Shown: one piece after another, positions 44,409-55,161 of the stretch
How positions within the stretch are numbered: the stretch's first letter is position 1
Layout: every line of letters starts with the position of its first letter
Source of the DNA: Teratosphaeria epicoccoides
Lineage: Eukaryota; Ascomycota; Dothideomycetes; Mycosphaerellales; Teratosphaeriaceae
Assembly (NCBI GenBank): GCA_021401465.1
Contig: JADDMT010000038.1
Span: 1 to 64,000 of the forward strand
Direction: 5' to 3'
DNA: 64,000 nucleotides
The notes under the pieces: generated by a model
Databases searched by the model: none
Told to the model about the DNA's origin: nothing
The model's input: the letters and a program-made list of their open reading frames with translations, nothing else
Program-made: the position numbers and the translations under genes

Positions 44409-44621
44409 CCTAATTGTTTGCCTGCTTAAAACCGTTAAAAAGAATAGTTCGTACCTGCTGAGAATTATTGTGGCTGCGAAAAGTCATAAAGGGCCCATGC
44501 AGGAAAGCCTGACACGCAGTCGGAGCTTGAGCTGCCGAGCTCCGAAACGGTCTCAGCCAAATGAGACCCACATTCAAACCTGGTGACTCCGGTATCAACG
44601 TGATGAAACATCATCAATTAC

Positions 44622-44761
44622 AACTATCCGCCATCAACTATCCGCCATCAACTATCCGCCATCAATTATCCGCCATCAACTATCCGCTATCAACTATCCG
44701 CTGTGAACTATCCGCTATTAACTATCTGCTATTAACTATCTGCGACTAACTATCCGCTATT
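44622..44761 (+). repeat. 14-bp minisatellite, about 10 units
   Basis: About ten tandem copies of AACTATCCGCCATC, becoming more diverged to the right (CTATC, CTATT, CTGTG variants). They lie about 215 bp upstream of the MPP6-like start. Confidence 0.95.
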
Positions 44762-45589
44762 AAACATCGATTATCTGCAAGTACTAATTATGAGTAGCTC
44801 CCTTTGTTCTAAACGATAATAACGCCTTTGTTTAGCTCACGTTGCTCAATGATATATGCAGAGAGGCTCCTCTTACTGTCCGCATAAGAATGGAGCCCTC
44901 ACCAGCACGTTGGCAATATTGCCTTTTGTGCCCAGCAACGGAGATATACCGCGTTGAGGGCGGAATTACATCCGAGACGATAGTCCTGAACAAATTAGTA
45001 ACGTGACAACATCACAGTACCTATCACGCCACATCCCACGAATGCGGATGAATTCGCGCTTGAATCGCGTGAGCGGTTGCAGAGGCAAAACATCGGCACG
45101 ACGGCCGGTAGCTGCCCAGGAAGTTCAAGCTGTTCGACTGTTCGACTGCTCGCGGAAAGTATTTAAGTCGGAGCAGCAGTGGTAACCGCGGTGCTTTCAA
45201 TCGATCAGTACCGCTGCTGCCTTTCTTTGTGACGGTGTGACAGTTTCACAAGGTTCCATTCATCCAGTGCTCGTGGCATCGGTCAATGCAATCTTTCTGT
45301 ACCTGGGTCCATCAGACCAAATGACAGCAGCTTCCCTCAGCACACAAAGCCTCAAGATATCTCAGGCTACAACCGAAGAATCGCCATACAGGAGCTGCAG
45401 AGATCGGCAGCGCTACACGGTCCCAGCACAGCTCCTGTGGGTTATGCCTAGCAAACAAATACGTGATGGACCACCCAACTGATGCATACGCGACTGCATG
45501 ACAGATCAATAGACATCGACCAACGATTGCAGAACAGCTCCGCTACCGCTGTATCAAGGCGATCGACGTGAGAATACATCGAGAATAGC
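44762..45589. other. Intergenic, no convincing gene
   Basis: Several short open frames occur on both strands (for example 45237-45482) without recognisable motifs. I see no tRNA or repeat here. Confidence 0.5.
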
Positions 45590-45780
45590 ATGACATACCC
45601 AACACCACCAATGTTGCTCCAAACTCTGCGATACTACTCCTGCCGTGCTGCACCTACCAGGAATCAGCAGCTCGGCGCAGTCACGATGATGGGTTACTGC
45701 TGCATCGCGTTCAGCGCGCCTTTCGCGGGCGCAGCAATGATGAGCAGTAAAGCAAAGAAGGACGGCCGGTATGCAAACAT
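45590..45780 (+). CDS. Possible first exon of small membrane protein
   Basis: The frame from ATG 45590 encodes about 63 residues with one hydrophobic segment (AVTMMGYCCIAFSAPFAGA) flanked by basic residues. It runs into a perfect donor GTAAGT at 45781, which overlaps the in-frame TAA. A second exon after CAG near 45904 is possible but not supported by a recognised family. Low confidence; it may be a chance frame. Confidence 0.25.
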
Positions 45781-46369
45781 GTAAGTCAATCCGTTCTGTC
45801 TCGGAGACATTGACTCCGTCAGCCATTGCGGCTTATAATCCGGGGAGGGACTTGGTTTGTTGCTTGACTCACGCCATCACCGACTCAGATTGTGATTCCA
45901 CTGCAGGCCAGATGCTAATTTGCACCAGGCGTCCGCTCAGCTTCCGGGACTGCTTGCCAGGCTCGCCACTCGAAGACTACGCCGGTGCCCTTCGCCGCTA
46001 GCACGACGTGCACCGAATCTAATGACTTGTGATATTTACGGGTTAGGGCGCAGCATGGCTTTGCTGTAGGCCACGAAGAATCTGCAGCTCGGGATCTGGC
46101 AGACAGCTGGGAGGGATGGCGTTTTTGAAGTTGGGTGTTGACCGTTGTACCTGATATTCCGACCCTGTACTGCTGGTCGCGGGAGCAACTGTTGTACAAG
46201 AGCCCATGCGCTCTGCTTCAAAATCTGTTGTCCATACCAGTCCATTCCTTGTCATGAATCTAGCCGCTTGAGTATCCATGATGTATTTAAATGCCAGCTC
46301 CACAAGGCCGGTGCCAGTTGTAGTCACCGTTCGAGATTGGTCGTTCGAGTTGCCCACCTGCGTGCCATC

Positions 46370-46784
46370 TCAGCTGAACCTGTCACCTTTTCGACTCCGG
46401 AACGGCTGCGCAGCCTCATATTTTCCCCTGATCGCCTCCTGCTCCCCAGCGTGCGCGATAGGCGGCCTATCAGCCTGCCCGACTTGACTCGGTGATGGGT
46501 TGTCATCCGTAACCGTCTCGACCTTCTTCGGCCTGTCGACAAGTGGCCGGCTGGATGCTTCCTGTATCCTCATCCTCTCGATCTGCTGCCGTCTTGATTC
46601 CGCTGCTTCTGCTCTTTCTGCTCGGTCCGAATTGATGCTGCGTTTAGCGAAGTAGTATGAGCCAGCACCGGCGACGATCAGGACGCCCCAGCCATATGCG
46701 ACGGATGCCCGCTATTTGCTGTCAACAAATGCCAGTGGACTTGATGCAATTATGCTAAAAGCTTACGGTATTCATCGTCACCAT
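46370..46784 (-). CDS. Small DUF4748-like membrane protein, two exons
   Basis: Predicted as complement(46370-46711, 46767-46784), 119 residues. Exon 1 encodes MVTMNT and ends at donor GTAAGC; a 55-bp intron ends at TAG; exon 2 continues RASVAYGWGVLIVAGAGSYY. This hydrophobic segment followed by FAKRSIN and an Arg/Glu-rich helix is typical of the fungal DUF4748 family, small single-pass proteins of unknown role that are often predicted mitochondrial. The C-terminal half is polar and probably disordered. Splicing was chosen because it restores the frame and a short N-terminus; the intron is inferred, not confirmed. Confidence 0.65.
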
Positions 46785-48050
46785 GCGAATGTCTCCAAGG
46801 AGTGGACGCTGCAGGGTGGATTGTAGACTGTATGGATATCAATGACTGCTTAGTTTCACCTTAGACATTTATCGCTGACAGGTTCAAGCTCGGGCCAATT
46901 CTGCAGAGAATACATTATAGCACGTCAACAGAAGATATCAGCACGTACTCTGCTTTTCGAGGTAGACGGCTTACAATCATGGCAACTATCAATGCAAGCC
47001 ACAGAGCATTCTTTGATGCAGGCAAGCATAAGATCACTCGTCCTACGGAGGCTATCAACAATACTCTCAACAGTCAGGCTCAAATCATTCGGGTCGGGCT
47101 CTTGTCATCAGTCAGTATTGACCTGAACACGTGACACGTCGGTCAAATCGAGACTGCCCGACTAATACGTCTGACGGTGATATCAAGCGTTGACTCAGCA
47201 CTGACCTAGTCATTAAGTTGGTCAGTCAAAATGGCCTGACTAGTGGAGCCGACTAGCAATCAGCACTCATACGTTCTTACATGTATCTTACGACGGGCGA
47301 GAGTCAATACCACAGAAGACTACACTGCATTCGTCCAGAAGGCTGTGAAGAATCGGTACGATGGACTCTATCGTGTGGTCAACACGACGTAGAAGAAGAA
47401 CGAAAGAGGCGGCTTGTATCACCAGATCGGACTGAAGCGCTTGGGCGGGCAGACGGCGCTAGATGAGTACTATCTGAGTGTGCTCACGCCGCTGCAGATG
47501 AGCCACTTTGACAGTATTCCGTCGACACGAGCCAGGCATTAGGGTATTCTGGAAGTCGATACAGACACTGTCGAACCAGAGAGTGTTGACATGAGCGAAG
47601 GTTCAAATGGAAAGCTGGGCTCGTAAACTTTGGAGTTCATGGCGTATTCGCGAAGGCATAGTCGATTATGGAGGGCGGAAGTATTGCGATGCTCAAACGT
47701 GATGATACACGTAGTTCAAAACAGCGATACCACAAGTCGATCAACCGATTGACTGTGGATGTGGTAGACCGTGTATTGACAAAGTTGACTGCATGTTGAC
47801 CGCTCAAAATGTTGTCTTGGCTGCCAAATATTGAACCACGAAATCAACCACTGATCTTGTTTGTTGACTGACAAGCCATGTGCCTCTAGACTTTCGAGCT
47901 TGAGTGTCCGATATGGCCTTCTACATCCACCATGAAACGTTTGATTCAAAGACGTCTCCAGCGCCATTCACATGTTAAAGTGGGGTCCAGGCTTAAACCC
48001 GCATCCTCCAGACATCTTGTAAGGAGTTATGTAATACCACATACCGCATC
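46785..48050. other. Intergenic with decayed coding-like fragment
   Basis: At about 47310-47520 a plus-strand frame reads TAFVQKAVKNRYDGLYRVV and further coding-like sequence to a TAG near 47540, with one internal TAG. It may be a gene remnant, but I cannot name it. The region also has many TGAC/GTCA words (47100-47260). Confidence 0.35.
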
Positions 48051-49016
48051 ATGCTTGCTCACAATACATGGCAAAAGGTCTTCTCACGTACGAGCGTGAG
48101 CCGAGCAATGTCTACTGAAAGCCACAATGGCAGACTACGGATAGGATTCGTTCCCGAGCACTTCAGCACGCCATTGGCCCTCGCACAAAAGCATTTCTCC
48201 CTGGACGCTGAGCTCGTGCCGGAGCCGCTCGGTACAGGTGCCTTGGCGTCAAGACTGAAGGCTAGAACGCCAGAAAACCAGATCGATGTTGCAGTAGGCT
48301 TGACAGAAGGCTTCGTGGCCGACTTAGGCAAGACCAAGGCTGCAGGATACCAAAACGGATATGGCTTAGTCGGCACATATGTCGAAAGCTCGCTCTGCTG
48401 GGCCATTTCGACCGGTGCTACGAGGTCAGATGTCAATAACGTGGCAGATCTCAAGGGCAGAACGGTAGGTGTGAGTCGAATGGGCAGTGGGAGCTATGTC
48501 ATGAGCCAGGTCCTCGCAGATCAGCAAGGGTGGCTGCGGCAAGGTTCTGAGCCGTTCAAGCCAGAAGTCATCGGTGACTTTGCGGCACTGAGGAGGAGCG
48601 TACGGCATGAAGGCGAGAAGAAGGCGGATTTCTTTATGTGGGAGCATTTCACCACTAAACACTTCTGGGACAACGGGGATCTGAAGCGGATCGGCGAAAT
48701 CTATACACCGTGGCCGTCGTGGGTGATTGCGGCAAGAGAGAGCGCTAGAGAACGAGTCGAGGAGATGATGGAGAAAATCACGGAGGGTGTGGAGCATTAT
48801 AGAAATAATGAAGAGGAGGCGGTGAAGTATATCACGAGCACCATGCACTATTCGCAGGCAGATGCAAGAGAATGGATGAAGACAGTCAGGTTTGCGGACG
48901 ATGTGAAAGGTGTCAGATCGGAGGTGGTGGATACAACTATCGAGTTGCTCAAGAAGGCGGGTGTGCTGGATGAGAAGGCTGGTGGAACTGAGCACATGAT
49001 TGCCATTGAGCGATAG
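48051..49016 (+). CDS. Periplasmic-binding-fold protein, Ca3427-like
   Basis: A 321-residue intronless protein. Residues about 28-300 resemble the type 2 periplasmic-binding fold shared by NMT1/THI5-type and SsuA-type ligand-binding proteins, specifically the fungal cytosolic branch typified by Candida Ca3427. Visible features are LRIGFVPEHFSTPLALA at the start of lobe 1, VGLTEGFVADL, the LKGRTVGVSRMGSGSYVM ligand-loop region, and DFFMWEHFTTK. The first 20 residues (MLAHNTWQKVFSRTSVSRAM) are basic and hydroxylated, so mitochondrial targeting is possible, or translation may start at Met20. The ligand is unknown; thiamine-precursor-like binding is only a family analogy. Confidence 0.75.
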   Translation: MLAHNTWQKVFSRTSVSRAMSTESHNGRLRIGFVPEHFSTPLALAQKHFSLDAELVPEPLGTGALASRLKARTPENQIDVAVGLTEGFVADLGKTKAAGYQNGYGLVGTYVESSLCWAISTGATRSDVNNVADLKGRTVGVSRMGSGSYVMSQVLADQQGWLRQGSEPFKPEVIGDFAALRRSVRHEGEKKADFFMWEHFTTKHFWDNGDLKRIGEIYTPWPSWVIAARESARERVEEMMEKITEGVEHYRNNEEEAVKYITSTMHYSQADAREWMKTVRFADDVKGVRSEVVDTTIELLKKAGVLDEKAGGTEHMIAIER

Positions 49017-50920
49017 CACAAGCTAGTGAGAGAAAATAGCGAGACATGTCGTCTTTCCCTAAGTCAGGCCGCTGGAAATTGGTCCAGAGAAGTGCTTGAT
49101 ATGGTCGTAAGTCAAGACGAGATTCTGTCATATGCCGAATTCGGCCTTGTAAACATGGCTACCATGGAGGCGCTGTGAAGGCGTGCTCATTTACATCGGC
49201 GCAGAGTCAGTGCGGTCCGGCCAGCCGAGGGGCTGACAGATAGGCGTCAGCACTTGATTGATGAGCCCGCCTTCCGAGCACTCAACTGCATCATTGTTTG
49301 ATCAGCCTGTTGTAAAAGCCGACTACTCGTAACAGCAAGCAGTCAGCTGCATCAACAAGCGACCGGTCGTATCAATAAGCAGTCCACCTCATTGACTGGT
49401 CGATTGATTGACAGACCGGTAGAATACTGCGCAGTCTGCCCACGGACGCCTTGCTGCCGGACCGCCCGCCGTAGGATCTGCTTCTGCATCTAAGTGTGAA
49501 GACGTCGATGGAAGGGTAGCAAGGGATGTGGTCATATCTGCTTGTATGAGAAAAGCTGTCTACATGAATTGGGACCTCTATCACATGATACTGTCTCATG
49601 TTACACCGTATCTTGCCATCATTCGGCCTTACCAACGTCCTTCCAACGAAGCTCGTGGCGACAGTGCGGCTACTGGTGGCAAGGTCAATTGATGCTGTCC
49701 ATCGTATGCTGTATGCTGTCGCGGTTGATCTGCCCGGACCAAGGTGCCAAGAGTCGTCTTGTTCACGTTCTCGTGCCGCTTGTTGGTATGCATGCTCTAG
49801 CAGCCAGCTCGGCCTGCCCGCGGTGTCGTAGTCGTCTCAACTATCGTGCCGTTTCCGCGGCTCGGCAGCCTTGCAGGTCGGAGTGAGGCATGATCAGTGT
49901 TGGGCGCAGGGTGCTATGACTCCATTCGTGTTCTCAAAGTAGTCACGATTGCCGGAGCCATCTCAGCGATGTCCCTATGGCTCCTCTTCGATAGCGTCTG
50001 GATCCGTGCTCGAGAGGAGCCGGACACCACCATTCCGGCGTAGGCGTGCCATACTCTGCTTATTGAAATGGATCGAGAGCTCAAGGAGCGCCTGTTCCAA
50101 GCACGCGATAGGGATATTTGGAATCTGCGATTCTCTTGCATTCCCTGACCTGTTTGAATCTGATCAATGACACTCGTGATAATTCGTCTTGCCAAATACA
50201 CAGGAGTCCAATATCAAGGCCGGGCCTGTGGGGCACGGACTCCGCGCCCGCTTGACCGGCTCCTTCTCTGGCTAGTCAGTCCAGTGTCTGGTCCATACTG
50301 GTGCACCTGCTGCAACACAAGTATACTCAACTGGGGCGAAATCAACGAACCACCTCGTAAAGCTGTCAGCATCGTAGGATGCAAGTGTTCCGGAAACCGC
50401 TGAGATGCCTAATCCTGTTGAACCCTAGCTTAGCATCAGTGGCATGCTCACTTCAACAGTCGATGGATACCATTTGACCTTTCGACCGAGCAGGTGTGAG
50501 GGACGTCATCTGGAACCAATACGTGGCCCGTTGACCAAATGTTTGTCACTCAAGCCATCTAAATCATCACGTGTCAAGCGGAGCCCCAGTGTCCGAGGAA
50601 ATGTCGTGTCTCGTGGCGACAGTGGTACTTGCTGTCATACACGGTGACGGCTAATCCTTCCCGTGACCTTTCAATCATTTGATGATGGCCAAATAAAATC
50701 GTGACGCGCCTGACTCAGAGCCGTGACTCTAAAGTCAAGCCGTGACTCTAAAGTCAAGCCGTGACTCTAAAGTCAAGCCGTGATGGCTGAAGCATGTATG
50801 AGATGGGTTTTGATGCTTGAGCCCCCCTTTGAGATTTGATGCCCGATTTGATCCGGTGACGGCCTGTATGATACCCGACGCCTCGAATTGAGGCGTCTCA
50901 ACTTGCTGATGGCATGATCA
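49017..50920. other. Long intergenic region, no gene seen
   Basis: About 1.9 kb with only short unconvincing open frames on both strands. It contains the 19-bp repeat described separately and probably the 3' flanks of the two convergent neighbours. Confidence 0.5.
50723..50779 (+). repeat. 19-bp tandem repeat, three perfect units
   Basis: Three exact copies of GTGACTCTAAAGTCAAGCC, about 140 bp beyond the SRP54 stop codon. Each unit contains TGACT and AGTCA, an inverted repeat. Confidence 0.95.
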
Positions 50921-52435
50921 TTATCGGCTACCTCCGCCCATACCGCCCAGCATTGACATCATTTTTGACATGTCAGGCATTTGACCTCCTCCACCTCCCA
51001 TCATCTTCATCAGCGAGCTCATATCAGGCATACCACCAGCACCGCCACCACCCATTGATGCTAGGCGCTTCTGCATAGCTGCCATCTGCTGTTGCTTATT
51101 ACCACCCATACCACCTTGCTTCTGCATATTCGCCATACCCCCTTTCATCTTCTTCGCCATGCCTGCCATCATGCGCTGCTGGTTCAACAACTCCTCGACT
51201 TCACGTACACTAGTACCACTGCCACGTGCCACCCTTGTCATGCGCGTCGGCTGCTCAATGAAGATCTTGCCATCACTGTCCAACTCCTTCTGTGTCATGG
51301 AATCACAGATGTAGATCATACGCTTGAGCTTCATGCCTCCTTCCTCGTCATCCATATTGCCCATCATATTCGAAAGACCAGGTATCATGCCTGCCATCTT
51401 TGACAGAGGCCCCATCTTCATGATATTCGATAGTTGATCCCGCAGGTCACGTATTGAGAACTTGCCCTCGGTGATGTTCTTCATTGTCTCCTTTTGATCA
51501 AGCTTGAGAGACTGCACGTGCTCAACAAGTCCCTGCATGTCACCCATGCCCAATAATTTTGACACGAACGACTCCGGGTTGAACCTCTCCAGATCGAGCA
51601 GGTGCTCACCAGTACCGATAAAGACGATCGGCGTATGTGTGGCAGCGACTGCCGATATTGCGCCTCCTCCCGCGGCAGCACCATCGGTCTTCGTGATGAT
51701 GATGGCGCCAAAATCGGCAGTCTGCTTGAAGGCTCGTGACTGCTGCTCGGCGGCTTGCCCAATACTTGCGTCCAAAACCATGATTGTCTGATGTGGCCGT
51801 ACCGCGTCCTGAATCTCTACCATCTCCAAAAAAAGTGCATCTTCCTGATGATGTCGTCCAGAAGTATCCACGATGATCACCTCAAACTTCTCTTTCTTGA
51901 ATTTCTCAACACCGTCCCTCGCCACTACCACTGGGTCTGTCTGGGTGAGTGAGCCATAGTACGGGATCTTGGCCTTCGTCGCGTTCTGCTTCAACTGATC
52001 GAATGCGCCGGCTCTGAATGTATCCGCGCACACCAAGCACGTCCGGAAGCCTCGCGCTTGATACCATCTCGCCAGCTTCGTACACGTTGTCGTCTTACCC
52101 GCACCCTGTAGACCCACAAACATGATGACATTACTCTTTCCCTTGCGTACCTCGTACGGCTTGTTGTGCGGGTTGACTATCTCAACCAATGCGTCGAAAA
52201 CGGCCTTCTGGATGATGCGTTTCTTGTTCGCATGTGGTGGCAGTTCGCCTAGCTTTACCGCCGACTTTATGTGTTTGCGTAGGCGAGTCACCAGAGGTAT
52301 GCTGATGTCAGCGGAGACAAGGGCATTGGACAGCTCCTTGAGCATGCCATCGAATTCCTTCTCAGTCAGCGTAGGTGACCGCGTCAGGTCATTTACTGCG
52401 GCGTTTATGCGCCGTCCTAAGTCCTGTAGCACCAT
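50921..52435 (-). CDS. srp54: Signal recognition particle GTPase SRP54
   Basis: A 504-residue SRP54, the GTPase of the signal recognition particle that binds signal peptides and 7S RNA and docks to the SRP receptor at the ER. The N domain (1-90) starts with the conserved MVLQDLGRRI. The G domain has P-loop GLQGAGKTT (108-116), DTFRAGAFDQL (138-148), DTSGRH (190-195) and TKTDG (249-252). The M domain (about 320-504) carries RMTRVARGSGTS and a Met/Gly-rich tail ending GGMGGGSR. The frame stays open upstream to an ATG at 52648, but Met at 52435 is chosen because orthologues start exactly there; the upstream extension looks like translated 5' leader. No intron is seen, which is unusual but possible for this gene in ascomycetes. 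Confidence 0.96.
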   Translation of the reverse strand: MVLQDLGRRINAAVNDLTRSPTLTEKEFDGMLKELSNALVSADISIPLVTRLRKHIKSAVKLGELPPHANKKRIIQKAVFDALVEIVNPHNKPYEVRKGKSNVIMFVGLQGAGKTTTCTKLARWYQARGFRTCLVCADTFRAGAFDQLKQNATKAKIPYYGSLTQTDPVVVARDGVEKFKKEKFEVIIVDTSGRHHQEDALFLEMVEIQDAVRPHQTIMVLDASIGQAAEQQSRAFKQTADFGAIIITKTDGAAAGGGAISAVAATHTPIVFIGTGEHLLDLERFNPESFVSKLLGMGDMQGLVEHVQSLKLDQKETMKNITEGKFSIRDLRDQLSNIMKMGPLSKMAGMIPGLSNMMGNMDDEEGGMKLKRMIYICDSMTQKELDSDGKIFIEQPTRMTRVARGSGTSVREVEELLNQQRMMAGMAKKMKGGMANMQKQGGMGGNKQQQMAAMQKRLASMGGGGAGGMPDMSSLMKMMGGGGGQMPDMSKMMSMLGGMGGGSR

Positions 52436-53128
52436 CCTGGCATCACCGAGTCGCGGGAGCTGGTTTCTCTGGTCTTCAACTCGTTCGCATGTTGTTGAGG
52501 CGAGATTCCAGTCGGGAGTCGCGAGAAGATGCGTTCGACATATGTGCACAGTGCCCCCACTGCGGGATGCGCAAAACTGGTGGGACGGGGCTTCGGCGCC
52601 CATGTGCCGCGCGCCTGTGCTGTGCATGTGATTATTGAGCCCAGACATTTACAGGGGACTTCTATTCATGATTTGATCCTGCTGACGGAAGGGTCGTCGA
52701 CCGGGGAACTGTCGACTATCTGTTGACAGAGAGGTCATCGACGATCAAACTGCTGACGTTGTGTTGACATTTGACGAACGACTGATCACAGGTGATAGTT
52801 GACTGAAAGGTTATATGGTCTCTAGGCATATTGACATCTGATAGTGGTTGATTCTTGGGAGCTGTGCAAGGTTGACATTGATTCCTGCTGTTATCGCTGA
52901 CATAAGATTTCTTCTGAACTTTTGAGTCCTGGTAATCGGTCATTCTTTGACTTGTTGCTGTCTACTCTGCTTCGGCCCGGCAGATCTAGGTCGGCTCTAC
53001 CCGGCCCGTGACCGATCGGCTTCTGATGGAGAGAAGTTGAATTCAAGACCTGAGGTGTGCATTCTTGACGTTGTCTTGCCTTAGCAATACCGAGCGCGGA
53101 ACAGCCTGCACCACATACGTCTTCATAC
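52436..53128. promoter_or_regulatory. Divergent promoter region SRP54 / RRP15
   Basis: These 693 bp separate two head-to-head genes for ribosome-linked functions. The stretch is unusually rich in TGAC/GTCA and GTTGAC words (for example 52690-52880). Specific factors cannot be named. Confidence 0.45.
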
Positions 53129-54106
53129 ATGGCGCCAATAACGGCAAACAAAACCCCCAAGCGACGGCGCGTCGAGAATGTGGCCCGGTCGAAGAAGAAA
53201 ATTCACGTCAAGAAGCAGAAGCATTACCACAGTTCGGACGATGAATCAGACGAAAACAAGTTGGGGGCGTTCGATGCGCCCCGGCTGCCAAAGTTTGCGC
53301 AAAATTCTACAGTACCAGCAGGAAAACCAAGTCTCAAGCCCATATTGAAGAGGTCGAAGCCAGTGCCGGAACCTCAACTAGAAGGTTTGGAGGACGGGGG
53401 CGAGGATGAGGACGTGGAAGTCGAGCTGGCCAAGAACACCGCTCTGAACATGGTGCAGGCTGTGTACAGTGGCAATGCGGATGAAGGCGCAAAGGAAGAC
53501 GCAGAAGCAGAAGACTTGCAGGATCTGGATGACGATGACGACGATGAGCCTGCATTGTCCTCAGACGAGGAGTCAGATGAAGGGTCAGAGACATCAATGT
53601 CTTCTTCTCAAGCTGCGCGCAACAAGAAGAAACGGAATGACCCGTATGCCTTCGCGACCTCCATCACGAAGATTTTGGGTTCGAAGCTCACCTCTGCGAA
53701 GCGATCGGACCCGGTTCTCAGTCGCAGTGCGAGTGCTGCGGAGGCAAATAGAACATTGGCAGACGAAAAATTGGAGCAAAAGGCGCGCGCACAAATACGA
53801 GCTGAGAAGAAGGCTGCGTTGGAGAAGGGGCGTGTCAAAGATGTGCTGGGCTTGCAAACTGAAGGCACCAACACTGGCGAGATCTTGGAGGAAGAGAAGA
53901 GGCTGAAGAAGACTGCTCAGCGCGGTGTCGTAAAGCTTTTCAATGCCGTGCGTGCCGCTCAAGTTAAAGCGGAGGAAGCTTCGCGAATGGCGAGATCTGA
54001 AGGCGTCGTGGGGATGAAGCAGAGGGAGGACCGCGTGAACGAGATGAGCAAGCAGGGGTTCTTGGACCTTATCTCTAGCGGTGGGAAGGCCACGGCGGCC
54101 GCATAG
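53129..54106 (+). CDS. rrp15: Ribosomal RNA processing protein RRP15
   Basis: A 325-residue nucleolar protein of the Rrp15p family, required for 60S subunit assembly and processing of 27S pre-rRNA. The N-terminus is basic (KTPKRRRVENVARSKKK, nuclear localisation). An acidic block (DLDDDDDDEPALSSDEE, about residues 130-150) follows. The conserved domain begins near PYAFATSITKILGSKLTSA (about 172) and continues through KKAALEKGRVKDVL and AQRGVVKLFNAVRAAQ. The frame has no interruption and ends normally. Start at 53129 has a good context (ACATGG) and is the first ATG of the frame. Confidence 0.9.
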   Translation: MAPITANKTPKRRRVENVARSKKKIHVKKQKHYHSSDDESDENKLGAFDAPRLPKFAQNSTVPAGKPSLKPILKRSKPVPEPQLEGLEDGGEDEDVEVELAKNTALNMVQAVYSGNADEGAKEDAEAEDLQDLDDDDDDEPALSSDEESDEGSETSMSSSQAARNKKKRNDPYAFATSITKILGSKLTSAKRSDPVLSRSASAAEANRTLADEKLEQKARAQIRAEKKAALEKGRVKDVLGLQTEGTNTGEILEEEKRLKKTAQRGVVKLFNAVRAAQVKAEEASRMARSEGVVGMKQREDRVNEMSKQGFLDLISSGGKATAAA

Positions 54107-55161
54107 ATTCTGTCGTCCATGCCGCTGACATTGTTGAGAGTAGTGCACCACAGACGTTGCGGGATGCCGACGCTGAATCGAAATGCCGTGAACTCAGCAT
54201 GTGCAATCTGCTCAACCGTGCAACATCCAAGGCATATAAACGCGCGCAACCGTAAGTGCGCCTACGGTCAGTAGTGACCCTCGACTCCTCAACAAAAGCG
54301 CCACATCAGTCTGTGTCTCCCGCACTCACCTAATAACTCAAGTTTCCTGTATGGGCTCGTCCAAATAGTCTCGCGGTCGAAATCTAATCTCCCTTCGGAG
54401 CTAACGACCGTCGGTCCGTCAAAAATGCAAATTTGCGCAGACCGAGGCTCTGCCTTCACGCGAGCGGAAGTGTCGTACAGCGTGGTCAACAGCTGATATT
54501 TTGCTGCGGAATGTAGTCATAGGCACGTGAGGCTCTTCCCATCGGTACCACATTGAGTGACATAACGCAACTCGCGATAGAAGCTGGAACTGTCCACACT
54601 TCCGCGCTGTAGATATGCAGTCTTGAAACTCTTGTCCCAAGAAGGGAAGGACATCTGAGGCTGAGGCAATGAACGGAGGGGGACCAAGGGACTGTCAACA
54701 CAAGGGCTCCGCTGTTCGTTATCCACGCTTGACCTTGCGATTGCAAGTCGCGCTTGTCCCATACATCAACACCTTTGTGCCATCGCACAACGAGCTCGGC
54801 GTGAATCGGCTTGCTCTGCATCTCGGATGTTGGGGTAGTTGCAGATGGAGTGAAAAGATAATTGCAGCTGTACTTCCAGCATCCTGGTCGTTGACGATCC
54901 CTACCTTAGGTCCGAAGAAGCTTCTGGTCACTCTGTACCGACGCCGCTTCTTGCAGCTGCGGAAGTCCTTGGCTCAACCACGCTGCCTTGTCGCTCCACC
55001 GCCAGATGAATCTTCTAGCAGAGTCGCATCATACTTGCCTTCAACAGGATATCGACAAATATCCAGCTCTTTTTCGTCGCACGCGTCGGTGGCAGAGCAA
55101 GGCATCGTAGAGTCGTAGACACCAGCTCGAGCCACAATACACACCGCCGCGATAGCAGCAT
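54107..55161. other. Intergenic between RRP15 and MFS gene
   Basis: Open frames here (for example 54669-55118) show no motif and overlap frames on the other strand. It is probably the RRP15 3' end and the promoter/leader of the transporter gene. TATAAA occurs at 54235-54240, followed by no convincing ORF. Confidence 0.5.

Noticed and set aside
44622..44761. Regular repeats as a CRISPR array
   Set aside because: Units are directly adjacent without spacers and the genome is eukaryotic; it is a minisatellite.
46043..46357. Minus-strand 104-codon ORF downstream of the DUF4748-like gene
   Set aside because: No recognisable domain, competing open frames on both strands, and likely within the 3' region of the neighbouring transcript.
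52436..52648. N-terminal extension of SRP54 from ATG 52648
   Set aside because: Orthologues begin at MVLQDLG; the extra 71 residues have no family resemblance and are probably leader sequence.
54669..55118. 149-codon plus-strand ORF before the MFS gene
   Set aside because: No motif or plausible composition; likely promoter and leader of the transporter gene.
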